Shown: positions 11,812 to 24,111, counted from the stretch's first letter. The stretch: 64,000 nucleotides of DNA from Xenopus tropicalis (GCF_000004195.4 NC_030678.2:154612547-154676546); one strand, 5' to 3'. Made by a program: numbers and translations. Notes: a model not told the origin generated them from the sequence alone.

Positions 11812-12990
11812 TACTAGCAGCTGGTCAGTGCTACTGCTTGGGTTAGACTGGGTGCTGGCACAACGGTGCTTCTAGCAGCTGGTCAGTGCTACAACGTGGG
11901 TTAGACTGGGTGCTGGCACAAGGGAGCTTCTAGCAGCTGGTCAGTGCTACTGCTTGGGTTAGACTGGGTGCTGGCACAAGGGAGCTTCTAGTAGCTGGTC
12001 AGTGCTACTGCTTGGGTTAGACTGGGTGCTGGCACAACGGAGCTTCTAGCAGCTGGTCAGTGCTACTGCTTGGGTTAGACTGGGTGCTGGCACAACGGAG
12101 CTTCTAGCAGCTGGTCAGTGCTACTGCTTGGGTTAGACTGGGTGCTGGCACAACGGTGCTTCTAGCAGCTGGTCAGTGCTACAACGTGGGTTAGACTGGG
12201 TGCTGGCACAACGGTGCTTCTATCAGCTGGTCAGTGCTACAGCGTGGGTTACACTGGGTGCTGGCACAACGGTGCTTCTAGCAGCTGGTCAGTGCTACTG
12301 CTTGGGTTAGACTGGGTGCTGGCACAAGGGAGCTTCTAGCAGCTGGTCAGTGCTACAGCGTGGGTTACACTGGGTGCTGGCACAAGGGAGCTTCTAGCAG
12401 CTGGTCAGTGCTACAGCGTGGGTTAGACTGGGTGCTGGCACAAGGGAGCTTCTAGCAGCTGGTCAGTGCTACAGCATGGGTTAGACTGGGTGCTGGCACA
12501 ACGGTGCTTCTAGCAGCTGGACATTGCTACAGCGTGGGTTACACTGGGTGCTGGCACAACGGTGCTTATATCAGCTGGTCAGTGCTACAGCGTGGGTTAG
12601 ACTGGGTGCTGGCACAACGGTGCTTCTAGCAGCTGGTCAGTGCTACAGCATGGGTTAGACTGGGTGCTGGCACAAGGGAGCTTCTAGCAGCTGGTCAGTG
12701 CTACAGCATGGGTTAGACTGGGTGCTGGCACAACGGTGCTTCTAGTAGCTGGTCAGTGCTACAGTGTGGGTTACACTGGGTGCTGGCACAACAGTGCTTC
12801 TAGCAGCTGGACATTGCTACAGTGTGGGTTAAACTGGGTGCTGGCACAACGGTGCTTCTAGCAGCTGGTCAGTGCTACAGCGTGGGTTACACTGGGTGCT
12901 GTCAAAACGGCGCTTCTAGTAGCTGGTCAGTGCTACAGCATGGGTTAGCCTGGGTGCTGGTACAAGGGTGCTTCAAGCAGCTGGTCAATG
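11812..12990 (+). repeat. 58-bp minisatellite, about 20 units
   Basis: Consecutive units read TTCTAGCAGCTGGTCAGTGC, a variable four to six bases, GGGTTAGACTGGGTGCTGGC, then ACAACGG or ACAAGGG and (T/A)GC. The period is 58 throughout. The variable spot alternates between TACTGCTT, TACAACGT, TACAGCGT and TACAGCAT. The last unit decays at about 12975-12990. Units are contiguous without spacers, so this is not a CRISPR array. Confidence 0.95.
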
Positions 12991-13413
12991 CTGCTACAAT
13001 GCTACAGCTACAATGGTAATTTCTGTATTTTGTGTACAAATTGTAGTCAGATATTGCTTCTAGCTGCTATTCAGCCTTTAGAACAAGGAAATACTTCCAA
13101 GTGTATGTTAATGAGCTGGGGCTTGGTAAAACCAAAGATAGACATTAGGTACAGGGTTTCCTTTTGCACTGAACTCAACTTGAACATGTAAATAGGCACA
13201 ACTATCAAACTGGTTAGTTAGAATTGGTGCAAGCAGGTTTACATGCATCCTGTGTAGCATTTTATTATTCTGTGCCTAGCCCAATGAGCCCTTCAATAGT
13301 CTGCATTTCAGCACCATATTCTCTGATTTGCAAACATATTACTCTTTACATTTAAACATCCCCACACATGCTCAGCCTAATTCCTCACAAAAGCCATTTA
13401 TAACAGGTCTTAC

Positions 13414-13620
13414 CATTGGCTGTTCTGCTGTGGTCACTTTGGATACTCTCAGTAGACTGGTTACTTGAGAGGGATGACACGCTAGAGCTTCTGACGAATC
13501 CAAAGGCTGCTAGCTTAGCAGCTGGTAACCGAGAATAGCCAGGCGGACGAAGGCCCGAATGACAGGGCTTGGGCAGATTCGATTTGGCACCGTTAGAAAT
13601 CAATGCTTGCTTCACATCCT
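13414..13620 (-). CDS. mtus2: mtus2 third visible coding exon
   Basis: This 207-bp exon is bounded by an acceptor ending CCCTTGCAG and a donor GTAAGA. It opens with two bases that complete the codon begun by the previous exon (giving GAG, Glu) and ends with one base, so it is phase 1 at both sides. The reading contains [28 protein letters not shown] and [11 protein letters not shown]. This is the most conserved linker of MTUS2, just before the basic region and coiled coil. Because it is a multiple of three with equal end phases, it could be skipped without a frameshift. The next exon was not found between here and base 1. Confidence 0.93.
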
Positions 13621-13739
13621 CTGCAAGGGAAACAGAAAGTAATGAGTGACCAAGTTCCAGGAAAGAAAATGTAATATTGTATATGTTTATGTTTTTTATG
13701 TCTTTTTAAAATAGTTCTATAAATCAAAGCCTTCCTATG

Positions 13740-13960
13740 ACGATTTGCATTCGACCACTGTTATTATTTCTCTTTACATCCATTTTTTCTTCTTTATTCT
13801 ATCTTTCTTTTTCCCTCACCTCTCTTTATGATTTCCTCTGTTACCACATGAATTTCTGCTTTCCTTCTTAAATATACTTTTTGCATACATCTTCACCCCT
13901 TGATATCCGCTGTGCCCACACTCATTTCTACAGCCCCTTCTTTTCTCTTTTTGCCCCAAT
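13740..13960 (+). repeat. Pyrimidine-rich tract just upstream of mtus2 exon 13414-13620 in transcript order
   Basis: Long runs of T and C on the plus strand (for example TTTTTTCTTCTTTATTC), so purine-rich on the transcribed mtus2 RNA. It lies about 120 bases before the acceptor of the exon at 13414-13620. Confidence 0.6.
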
Positions 13961-14074
13961 TCCCATTAATCTCAGCAATCATTACTTCTATATACATGCC
14001 TCTTCTGTCCCCAGGGGTGAACTTTTCCTTTGACCAGCACTGCCAAGTCTTAGATGTATCCAGCTTAGGATACG

Positions 14075-14292
14075 CAAGGAAAATGGAGAAGAAGAGAACA
14101 TAGAGATCAAAAAGTAGATAGATGATATAGAAAGGGAGAGAAAATGATGAGAGAGAATGGAAGGGGGAGGAAGAAATGGGTGGGAGAAAAATAGAGGGAA
14201 AATGCAAGAAGGGGAAAAAGTGGAGAACAAAGAGGAAGGAGTGAGGGAATAGCATGTGGTGGAGAAAACAAATAAGAAAGAAGGTGGGAATT
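14075..14292 (+). repeat. Purine-rich tract
   Basis: About 215 bases dominated by G and A on the plus strand (for example GGAAGGGGGAGGAAGAAATG). It mirrors the pyrimidine tract at 13740-13960. A long minus-strand open frame through it is explained by this base skew and is not a gene. Confidence 0.75.
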
Positions 14293-14299
14293 ACTGGAA

Positions 14300-15552
14300 C
14301 CATAACCCCTGCTGTCCTACAGCTGCTGATTGTGTGCCTGTGATTGTACTTGTGTGCCAGGTGCATTCTTCGGCATATATAATTTTCACAGGCCATTTTT
14401 ACCCAATTTGGCCACCTATGTGCTAGGCCGAAAACCAAAAATATGAATGTATTGAAAGTATTGATGCACACTGGATTTTTCAAAACTCCTAAAACATATC
14501 CTTTAATAAATCAATTAAAAACATATGTACAGATATACAGAATATATTACTGTATATAATGTATGACTTTGAATGTATATAAATACACAGAAACATAGTG
14601 TGGTGGCCTAAAATGCAGAGGAGACTCTTAGGCAGGGCAACATTCACACACAGGGTGGGACTGGTCAGCTAGAGGATCTCCAGGAGGGACCCAGACATAG
14701 ATAATTAATTCTTTCTTCGTGAATATTTCGTTATTTTTCTTTCTACCATAAACTTATATCATAGCTATAACTTTCAGTTCTATCTCTGTATTCTCTATAT
14801 TCTGACAATCTGCCTATGACACAGACCCCTAAAATTATAGTTATGTCCTGAACTTGGGGGGCATAAGACTTCTTTCATGCTGTATAACCATGTTGCTATG
14901 TTACTGCAATCAACCTCTGCAATAAACCCATGAGAGGCCTCCTATTACAGGCAATTAGCCTAATGCATTGCTCTGCAATTCACTTTTTAGAATTAACCTA
15001 CACATAAATGTGGCAAATGCCTACCGAACTCTGACAAATATGTCATAAGCAAGTGACAGTTGAGAATAATACGTTACTTTATAGGGAAGTTCAGCAGAGT
15101 GCCCTTGGCTCATAGTTACCATGAAATGAATGTCGCTCATGATATTTCGAAGGAAAGTTTTATGACGGATATTCATAATTAATGCTGCGGTGTAATCGGG
15201 CTTGCACCGTGCTATAAATCAGTGCAATGTGCAATCACAGGCACTTACAGTTCATTGCTTACTACTGTAATTCAATGATGTAGAAATTTGTCACACACAG
15301 GTAGGCAATGATTTTCACCTCCATTTAATTGCTTGAGACACTCCAGCCAATCTATAGCCTTTAGGGGAGTATAAATGCCAAATATTATCAGTGCCCATTG
15401 CTAAGTGAATTCACAGATATCTGACAAACTTCCAGAATTTGTAGAACTGCCATTCCTATGTGTTGCAGCCCCAGGCTTGCTGAGGACAGGGCATGATTTA
15501 ATTGCCATTATACGTTGTACAATGTTCATTCGGTGTTGCACTAAGTACATGG
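14300..15552. other. Intronic sequence; 15095-15310 looks unique
   Basis: No gene recognised. The part around 15095-15310 is free of repeats I can identify and has moderate GC with motifs such as TATTCATAATTAATG. It might be a conserved non-coding element, but I cannot test this here. Confidence 0.35.
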
Positions 15553-15831
15553 CAGTGGCCTTCACACTTTAGTTCAAGACCCACTTTGACGTCCAGCAAG
15601 TAATCAAGGCTCATACCCAGATTACAGATTTATAAAAATCTTGTTATTTTAGTGATTTAACTATATTTTAAAGATTATTTATGGTGGCAAATAAGTGTTC
15701 ACGGCAAATCTCACACAAATAAACCCTCAAGCTGGGTTGTCAGGAGTATCAAGAACTACTAAATTGCATTCCCCCCAGATTTCACCCTAACTTGCCCCAG
15801 GGGGGTCATCCCAACAGTTTGGGAACCACTG
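15553..15831. mobile_element. hAT-like MITE with CAGTGG ends
   Basis: The left end CAGTGGCCTTCACACTT pairs with the right end CAGTTTGGGAACCACTG in inverted orientation. Flanks GTACATGG and GTAAATAG match at six of eight positions, consistent with an old 8-bp duplication. Non-coding. Confidence 0.55.
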
Positions 15832-15944
15832 GTAAATAGAAATAATTCTGCTGAAATATGTTAATATGCTTATAGAAGGTTTTTGGACAGGTTCTAAGTA
15901 AACACAGAAGATTGTTCTGATTAATTTAATGCTAATTAGCACCA

Positions 15945-16101
15945 AATTCAGCATTCAGTTCAGGATTTGGCCAGAAACTGGCCTTTTTTGGCAGGATTTG
16001 GATTCCGACCAATCTGCGTGCTTCCACAAAAGGAATCCAAATCCTTAAACACATTCAAACACAGAAGTTAACATCTTTACCGCACATTCGGTGCATCCCT
16101 A
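15945..16101. mobile_element. Fragment of the TAGGGATGCACCGAAT hAT MITE
   Basis: Ends CATTCGGTGCATCCCTA, as the complete copy at 50204 does, and contains CAGGATTTGGCC and GGCAGGATTTGGATTCCGAC. The left terminus is missing or too diverged to see. Confidence 0.55.
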
Positions 16102-16448
16102 GTGCTAATGATAGAAAATTACATGTTTGACTGTTTCAGATAATAAACTAAGTAATACTTTACCTCTCTGGCCACTAACCCCCTGCTGGCTCATTGTAAG
16201 GGATCAATAACACTAAAAAACGAACAAGTAACAGAACGCTTGAGCACAGCCAACTGAGACTACGTAAACAGAAACAAAACTGGTATCTGAGTGTGTAGCA
16301 CCTTTGGTTTCCATGGCATATGCTACTTTATGACCACCATGGTCTTCCTAGAAAGAACTCCTGGAGTTAAAACCTTTGCCACCTAAAGTTGCATTCTATT
16401 CCCATTTTATTAGTGAGGTTTGACAATCAAGTTTGCTTTCAAACAGCA

Positions 16449-16512
16449 GAGCCAATGCTGCCTGCTTATCAGTTGCTATGGGTTACTAGAACTGGAGCAA
16501 ACCTTCCATTTG
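16449..16512. repeat. CCAAT-palindrome repeat, half copy
   Basis: TATCAGTTGCTATGGGTTAC matches one arm of the repeat family described at 5416. The other arm is not clear. Confidence 0.4.
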
Positions 16513-17500
16513 TTATTATGTTATTGCTACCATCGAGAACTTTACAATACATAAAGATATATTCTTAAACAAAGTTGCTCTGTTTGAGTGAATGTTAGAA
16601 ATAAATCTTAGACAACCTAGAAATTAGGCATGCCCTGAATCCAGGACTTGGTTTAGGATTTGGCTTAATCCCAGTACTTTTTACAAAAAAAATCTGATTT
16701 GTATGAAACTGAACCAAGTCCCAGTAATCAATATGCTTTAACTCTGGGCAACTGAATGCCACCAAATGTTATGTCAGTTGTTGATAGTCCATAGGGGATT
16801 AAAGTGGGTTTGGTTTTCTGTAAAATCTAAAGTACAGCATTTGGTAGTTGGCTAAATCCAAACTTTATGGACTTGGAACATCCCTATTGCATATGAGAAT
16901 AAAAGGGATCCCCATGGCACATAAAATGAAGGATTCAGATCACATTGCACTTCACCTTATGCTACAGTTCCCCAGCTGTGCCAATACCTAATGCCATTTA
17001 GCCCGCTGGTAAGATTCTATTCACAGTTGGAGGGTTTAGTTCTTTATCCAGTAAATCTTATCATTAGGCTAATGGAGAGTGTTTCCACTAGTTTAAAAGA
17101 TGTAACGGGCAAGGACTTAAATCCCCATGCTCAGCAGCCTTTCGAGTCTTACTGTGCAGTAACAATAGAAAATATGAAGTGAGAAACTCTTATAGGGGAA
17201 TGCATAAAATAGCATTAATAAGAATACAGAAAGGGAAAATAAAAGAGTACATTGCTATTTTTACAGTTTGCTTTGAATTTGTGCCAGTGTAAGGTTTGAT
17301 GTGAAAATGATTTGCCAAATGAAATGCAGTGGGGTTGGACACAAATCTAAAAATGTACTGTATCTCAAAATATTGATAAATTGGTCCAACAGTATTTAAG
17401 TCATAGAACCATAGGGCAACCTCCTTATGCATCAAAATGGAAGAAGGTCAAGAATACAATAGGTTGTTAAGTTTCAGGAAAACATTGTTAACCCACTGGT

Positions 17501-17975
17501 TTAAAGGAGAAGGAAAGGCTAATAAAGAGTTAATCTCAAGCTGCAGGCATACCATCAGTTGTCTCAATAGTGCCCTTAAGTCTCCCCATATTTCTCCTGT
17601 TCAGATGATCAGAAGCCTCATAGGAAAAAAAAACCCGATGAGCTCTGTAAAGAAAGTTCCCATAATGCCTCACTCTTGCACCAAGACCAAGACTGGTGTA
17701 CATGCCCAGTTTGTAAGACTATGAGGAAGCTTCCTGCTAATTGGCTCAGATTACACATTCCTAAGTGAGTTCTTAGCATTCTTGAAGGAGGGGGGAGCAG
17801 GAGAGGGGAGAGAGGAGAGAGCTGCATGTCTCTGGCACAGGACAACAAAGAGAGATCAAATCCTGTTTCTTTTGACAGAGAACTCAGTGCAGTGTTTCCG
17901 TGAGTGCTTATGGCTGTATTTACATAGACCTTTCTGATAAAGCTTACTGAGTTTTTACCTTTCCTTCTCCTTTAA
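17501..17975. mobile_element. T2-type MITE (TTAAAGGAGAAGGAAAGG ends)
   Basis: The left end TTAAAGGAGAAGGAAAGG is matched by the right end CCTTTCCTTCTCCTTTAA. The outer TTAA occurs on both sides, as expected for the T2 (Kolobok-like) families of Xenopus. About 475 bp, non-coding. Its right third, from GTGAGTGCTTATGGCTGTAT on, recurs almost unchanged at 63190-63262. Confidence 0.85.
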
Positions 17976-17979
17976 AGTG

Positions 17980-20190
17980 GATTGCACCGGTTAATTTTGC
18001 CATTTGAAGTAATGGGCAAGGGAGGACCAATGCAGAGAAAAAGATAAATAAATGCAATAGAAGAGGTGCAACACTAAATATAACTCAGGTGTAGAAGGAA
18101 GTCATCTCTTTTGTGCTGCAGTGTTGGCCTGAAGGCCACCAAAGAACATAACATTGAGGGCCCACTCTCACAACAATTAGTTGTAGATGGTGATAAATAT
18201 ATAAGATGTCATATGATGGAAATTGCTGTTAGAAGTTGTCCTTTACTGGGGCTCACCAGGAGATCCCTTGGTACCCTGCCAGGACAGTTCGGCTGCAGAG
18301 ATGTCTTACTGTTTCAGAGATGCTGCAGGGATCTGGGTACTCCCTGGGAGTGGTCTAGTAACGGGTCAGTTTAGTTCTGGCAATGCATAAACAAATATAG
18401 TAAGTGAATAGTGGCACACTGATGCCATTGATTCAGGGACATGGCTTGTTATAAAATCTTATCTGCCCATGTACCATATCTGCCAATGTATCTACATCAG
18501 TAGATCCAGTATGTCTTCTTCATTTCCTCCTGTTCTGATCATTTGGGCTTTCTGCCCAAATGACTGAAACTACAGAAAGGGTCAATCAGGTTGGATACCT
18601 AGGAGGATATGCCTGTTTATGGTCGTCTTAAGACATTACAAAAATTAGCCAGTGTGCTGACAGATAAGGATTGAAGGTTCTGCTCAACTCTACTCTGCCA
18701 AAGAGACACTGTGGTATGTGTCTCCACTCGGGACAATGGACCTTGTGCAGGGGGAACTAGATGGAACCAAAACCGTGTTACAAAGTTTAAAACCAAAATA
18801 TATATGGAAGGCTTTTCTTCAATTTATTGTCCCCTGTATGGTCTGAGGAATCATTTACTGTATGCACAGAACCTCTATATTTGTATTTATAAGTACTAAG
18901 GTGCAGCATACCACTCCTTGCCAGGATATCTCCACAGATGTCAACAAGAAAAGAGAATACATTTTGAACAACTAGACTAGAGATGTTGTTGAAGACTACT
19001 GAAAGGCACAATGGCATTTCCAATTGATAGGTATAGAGGTACAGAATATTTTGATCACCGAATAAGCCTCACTCTCACGCAGAAGGACCATTAATATCAG
19101 GAACAACAAATGGAAGAAAAATGACTCATTTTGTACTAACACGGTATTTTTAATTCAAGTGTGTACCTGGTTAATTGCTGATGGATGGCATGCTTACCCC
19201 CTTGTCTTGTTCAGATGCTAATGGCTGTTTTATTATTAAGTGTGCTTGTAATTTATATGTTTGCCTGTGGATTGCTCCATCTGTGCAGTCGCTTTATGTT
19301 AAGCTAGGAGTAGTGATGCCATGTTAGCAGTTCCTTGCCCATAGAATGCTTGCAGTCATATGCTTTCAGATATTCTACTGCTCATGGGATCCTCCCAGCT
19401 GGCACATTGTGCAGATAAGGGTCTTGTTTATAGACTCAATATGACTTTGTAAGAATCACTTCATCACAGCTGATTGTTCGGTGTTTTTTCACTAAATCAA
19501 TATTTTATCTTTTCTAAATCTTTTTACCACTTCTGCAGCTTTTGTCAAGGAAAATCAACTCTGCTGGCAAGGTAAAATGAATATCACAGGGCTGAAATGC
19601 ATTCATTCAGTGCTCTTTAGTGGTCCAAAAAGAGGCTTTTATTGCAGAATAATGTTAAAAAGAACATTTTTGGGTTTTCATAAGGAAACAAAAAAATCAG
19701 ATTTTCTTCAATATGTGTCTAATATTATTTACTCAATGGACAATATAAATAAGGGCCCAGAATTTGTTATGGAGGGTTCATTGTATCCGACAAACCCCCT
19801 GTCTCCAAGTAAACGATCCTGGCACTCAATGCACTATATAGAGAAGTAGTAAAGCAATAGACACCAGTAGTATTATCACAATTAAAATAGCTTTATAAAG
19901 TGTATTCTTTATAGCACAATATTGCTCTTATATTGAAAATACAATTAATCACATATAATACATACCACCAGATAAGCAAACACAAAAACACCATTAGAGA
20001 GCGGATACCCTGGCAAAAGAATGAGAAAGCCCCAACGTTTCGGCACAAAGCCTATGTCAAGGGGAATTCTCAATGCACCATATCCCTCAAACCCTGCCCT
20101 ATTGACTCTTCTAAAGATATCTAATCCTTGGTGCTCATGGGAAAACTCCATTATTACAACCCGGTAAATATAATAAATTAGCATCTATGA
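17980..20190. other. Intronic sequence, little recognised
   Basis: No gene or RNA gene seen. A short phrase at 20030-20060 (AACGTTTCGGCACAAAGCCT) belongs to a dispersed motif also seen at 29705 and 59800. Short open frames lack any support. Confidence 0.4.
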
Positions 20191-20192
20191 TA

Positions 20193-20355
20193 CAGGTCAA
20201 AGGGATCACTTATCCAGGCATCCAAAAAAACTCCAAATAATGGAAAGGCCATCTTCCAGAGACTCAATTATAAGTTAATTTTAATTTCAGTTTTACTTGA
20301 TGGTAACTAAGCTGCATGAATCCATATTGGGGGCGAAACAATCTTATTGGGTTTA
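20193..20355 (+). mobile_element. Partial TA-MITE (CAGGTATGGG family)
   Basis: Starts after TA with CAGGTCAAAGGGATCACTTA and runs through ATTGGGGGCGAAACAATCTT, the middle of the family. It then stops at a foldback-type sequence (GGGGAAGATTTATCAACG). The right end is missing. Confidence 0.65.
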
Positions 20356-20604
20356 TTTAGGGGAAGATTTATCAACGTTTTCACCGATTCAAGTTTTTTG
20401 CACTAGAAGAACTTGAATTCGAATTATATTTCAAAAACTCGAACATCTGGTAAAAATTTGGCATCTAAAATTTTGCGAGTTTCTATAGGAGTCAATGGGA
20501 TTTGTCCTGGGCAAAGTCAAGCCATATTTTCAGACTTGAAAAGTTTTTCGACTTGATTTGATTTGGAATGAACAGTAAGGATACAGTAAATATTGCTCCT
20601 AATA

Positions 20605-20676
20605 CAAGTGTGGGATCTGTTATCTGGAAACCTGTTATCCTGAAAGCTCTGAATTACGGGAAAACCATCTTCCATA
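20605..20676 (+). mobile_element. Left end of another TA-MITE copy, interrupted
   Basis: After TA it reads CAAGTGTGGGATCTGTTATC through GGAAAACCATCTTCCATA, then is cut at 20677 by the foldback starting GGGGCAAATTTTAC. Confidence 0.65.
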
Positions 20677-21581
20677 GGGGCAAATTTTACTAAAACTCTA
20701 ATAATTTCTCCTTTTTTTGGTTTTTAAAATCCGAATAAACTTATTTCCACAAATGTCTTTTTCCATGCAGGAAAAAGTTGCAGAAAAATTGGAACTTTTT
20801 GAAATTGCTGCACCGGTGCTGATTTTGTAATTTGTACCGAAACCAATATTTGTTTCTTGATTTGTTTCCACAATTTTTTGTGATCTATTAAGCTATAAAA
20901 CCGCAACAAATCCAAAAGCAAAAATACTCTAAAACCTGTCAAGATCATGTAGAAGTCAATGGCAGATGTCTCTTTTACAACAGGAAGATCTTTCTTTGCT
21001 TTGCGGCTTTGGAAGTTTTAGAGTTTTTTCAATGCTATCCTTGGGGGCACATTTACTAATCCATGAACGTCTGAAAAGCGGGCGAATGCGTTTTTTCCGT
21101 AATGATCAGTATTTGTGCGAGTTTTTCATCGCCATCGTGACTTTTATTCGAATTGTCGCGACTTTTTCGTCGCCGTCACGAAAAATCCGATTGGTTTTTC
21201 CGCCGTTTGCAATTGCTCAATAAGAAAAAATCGCGACGGCGACAAAAAAGTTGCGCAAAATACGATAAAGTCGTGCCAGCGATGGAAAAATCACGCAAAA
21301 TACGAGAAAAAATGCGACGGCGACGTAAAAGTCGCAAAATTTTCGTTTCCAATCCGATTTTTTCCTATTCGGGACTCGGATTCGTGGATTAGTAAATGTG
21401 CCCCTTGGTCTGACAATACGAAAAAGTCACTGTTTTCACATTTTTTCCCGCATTTTTTTTCATGTGAGCCTTTTCAATTCAGATCTTGTGATAAATGACT
21501 GACATTTGTGGGAATTAATTTAGTCGTGGTTTCAAGAATCTCTAGAACTATGAAAATCTGAATGTTGATAAATGGGCCCCC
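20677..21581. mobile_element. Foldback element with AAACTC/AAGTTGC arms, host of a nested foldback
   Basis: The left edge is GGGGCAAATTTTACTAAAAC and the right edge is TTGATAAATGGGCCCC, roughly inverse. The left arm shares phrases (GTTTTTAAAATCCGAATAAA, AAAGTTGCAGAAAAATTGG) with the element at 49482-49977. A second foldback sits inside at 21044-21404. Confidence 0.5.
21044..21404. mobile_element. CG-rich foldback MITE, nested
   Basis: The ends are GGGGCACATTTACTAATCCA and TGGATTAGTAAATGTGCCCC. TTG flanks both sides, a 3-bp target duplication. The inner arms are rich in CGAAAAA and GTCGCGAC words typical of this family. Non-coding. Confidence 0.75.
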
Positions 21582-21584
21582 TGT

Positions 21585-22518
21585 GTGTAGAGATGAATTC
21601 CATGAAGCATATAAAGATTTAACCAATATTGATACAGGACAACACTGTATAAAAAAGAAGATGCTGCTATACACTAGTAAGGCATTCTTACCTCTAGGGT
21701 CTGTCAGTATTGTCTCTAGCAATCCATCTCATCAGCTAACCTTCCAGCCCTTTCCCACGGCACTCTTTATTAACCCTTATAAACTGCAATAACTATAATA
21801 ATGACCTGGCCCTTTATAGAAAGGTCCGAGGAGGTTTATATATATAATCGTTCCTATTTGCCTTCTAAAAAATGTTGCTGGTATAATCTCATTGCATCGC
21901 ATCTGCATACACACGTGATTAAACGGAATCTTTCAGATCCCATTACAGTGCAACTGGGATTGCGCTGCTAGAGCCCGATCAATAAACAGGCAGGCAATTT
22001 ACTGTTCACACTGCAGTCGTTTGTCAGCGGCTGCAGAAGATTTTATAGACTGCTGCAGATCATGACAATAAACGGAAATTTATTGATTTTACAAATTTCA
22101 TCTGGGCCAGATGTGTGCACGAAGAATGGAAAAACAATATTAGACGCACATATACACTGAAGAAACACACACACACACAAAGGCAGGAATCCGGTTACTG
22201 AATTTCCTCTGCTGGTTGTATACAATTAATGGGGCTCAGTCATGCATTCCTGTCAGAGGTATTGGCAGGTTGTGAAGAGCCCATACTTGTGGGACATGAA
22301 GCACATAATATAATATCTGCATAAGCCGAGGGCACAACAGAAGACCCCTTTACTTTTTGCAGAGGATAAAGCCATTTTAATAGTCACACATGAATCACAT
22401 GTTTCAGTACATTTCTGTTTCCACCTTAATATGATACAGTGACCCCCCACAAAAAAAAGGTGCATTGTGCCTAAAATTTCCCCAATTGAGTTGCGTCTAA
22501 AACCACTTTCATTAAAGG
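21585..22518. other. Intronic sequence; 21880-22240 looks unique
   Basis: No gene recognised. About 21880-22240 is repeat-free to my eye, apart from a CA run at 22163-22178, and has motifs such as CTGCAGATCATGACAATAAA. It is a candidate for conservation testing. Confidence 0.35.
22163..22178 (+). repeat. Short CA microsatellite
   Basis: About eight CA dinucleotides (ACACACACACACAC) inside otherwise unique intron sequence. Confidence 0.85.
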
Positions 22519-22520
22519 TA

Positions 22521-24111
22521 CAGTGGAGGAAATAATTATTTGACCCCTCACTGATTTTGTAAGTTTGTCCAATGACAAAGAAATGAAAAGTCTCAGAACA
22601 GTATCATTTCAATGGTAGGTTTATTTTAACAGTGGCAGATAGCACATCAAAAGGAAAATCGAAAAAATAACTTTAAATAAAAGATAGCAACTGATTTGCA
22701 TTTCATTGAGTGAAATAAGTTTTTGAACCCTCTAACAAAAAAAGACTTAAAAACCCTTGTTTGCAAGCACAGAGATCAAACGTTTCTTGTAATTGATGAC
22801 AAAGTTTGCGCACATTTTAGGAGGAATGTTGGTCCCACTCCTCTTTGCAGATCATCTCTAAATCCCTAAGGTTTCGAGGCTGTCTCTGTGCAACTCTGAG
22901 CTTGAGCTCCCTCCATAGGTTTTCTATTGGATTAAGGTCCGGAGACTGACTAGGCCACTCCATGACCTTAATGTGCTTCTTCTTGAGCCACTCCTTTGTT
23001 GCCTTTGCTGGATGTTTTTGCTGGAACACCCATCCACAACCCATTTTCAGTTTCCTGGCAGAGGGAAGGAGGTTGTCGTTCAGGATTTCACGATACATGG
23101 CTCCGTCCATTTTCCCGTTAATGCGAATAAGTTGTCCTGTGCCCTTAGCAGAAAAACACCCCCAAAGCAAAATGTTTCCACCCCCATGCTTGACGGTGGG
23201 GACGGTGTTTTGGGGGTCATAGGCAGCATTTTTCTTCCTCCAAACACAGCGAGTTGAGTTAATGCCAAAGAGCTCTATTTTGGTCTCATCAGACCACAGC
23301 ACCTTCTCCCAGTCACTCACAGAATCATTCAGGTGTTCATTGGCAAACTTCAGACGGGCCCGCACATGTGCCTTCTTGAGCAGGGGGACCTTGCGAGCCC
23401 TGCAGGATTTTAATCCATTGCGGTGTAATGTGTTTCCAATGGTTTTCTTGGTGACTGTGGTCCCTGCTAATTTGAGGTCATTAACTAACTCCTCCCATGT
23501 AGTTCTAGGATGCTTTTTCACCTTTCTCAGAATCATTGACACCCCACGAGGTGAGATCTTGCGTGGAGCCCCAGAGCGAGGTCGATTGATGGTCATTTTG
23601 TGCTCCTTCCATTTTCGAACAATCGCACCAACAGTTGTCACCTTCTCTCCCAGCTTCTTGCTAATGGTTTTGTAGCCCATTCCAGCCTTGTGCAGGTCTA
23701 CAATTTTGTCTCTGACATCCTTGGACAGCTCTTTGGTCTTTCCCATGTTGGAGAGTTTGGAGTCTGCTTGATTGATTGAATCTGTGGACAGGTGTCTTTT
23801 ATACAGGTGACTAGTTAAGACAGGTGTCCTTAATGAGGTTGACTAATTGAGTAGAAGTGTCTAACCACTCTGTGGGAGCCAGAACTCTTAATGGTTGGTA
23901 GGGGTTCAAAAACTTATTTCACTCAATGAAATGCAAATCAGTTGCTATCTTTTATTTAAAGTTATTTTTTCGATTTTCCTTTTGATGTGCTATCTGCCAC
24001 TGTTAAAATAAACCTACCATTGAAATGATACTGTTCTGAGACTTTTCATTTCTTTGTCATTGGACAAACTTACAAAATCAGTGAGGGGTCAAATAATTAT
24101 TTCCTCCACTG
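22521..24111 (-). mobile_element. Tc1-like DNA transposon, copy 1
   Basis: A 1,591-bp element flanked by TA on both sides. It begins CAGTGGAGGAAATAATTATT and ends with the exact inverse. Terminal inverted repeats are about 210 bp each (22521-22730 and 23902-24111) and nearly identical. A single transposase frame lies between them on the minus strand. Both ends look intact, so the element could in principle be moved by a transposase supplied elsewhere. It sits in the second mtus2 intron, in the same orientation as the gene. Confidence 0.95.
22817..23746 (-). pseudogene. Tc1-like transposase, open but catalytically dead
   Basis: This is a DD34E transposase that would cut and paste its own element. 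The open frame is 309 codons against about 340 usual for the family. Residues 1-110 form the DNA-binding part ([24 protein letters not shown]-like [10 protein letters not shown]). The first catalytic Asp is D153 in [11 protein letters not shown]. The third residue is E275 in [11 protein letters not shown]. The second Asp is missing: where copy 2 has HDNDPKHT after VFQ, this copy has QKHP, explained by a 12-base in-frame deletion. The frame also stops early (HSS then stop), while further family-like codons follow in another frame. It is therefore inactive as an enzyme. Confidence 0.9.

Noticed and set aside
13893..14483. A 196-codon minus-strand open frame with hydrophobic runs
   Set aside because: It runs through the purine-rich tract, and its F/L/S-rich residues follow from base skew. 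It has no family resemblance and overlaps the approach to an mtus2 exon without splice support.
22962..23675. Open frames opposite the Tc1 transposase, up to 137 codons
   Set aside because: They are antisense shadows of the transposase frame. The same holds for those at 40544-41268.
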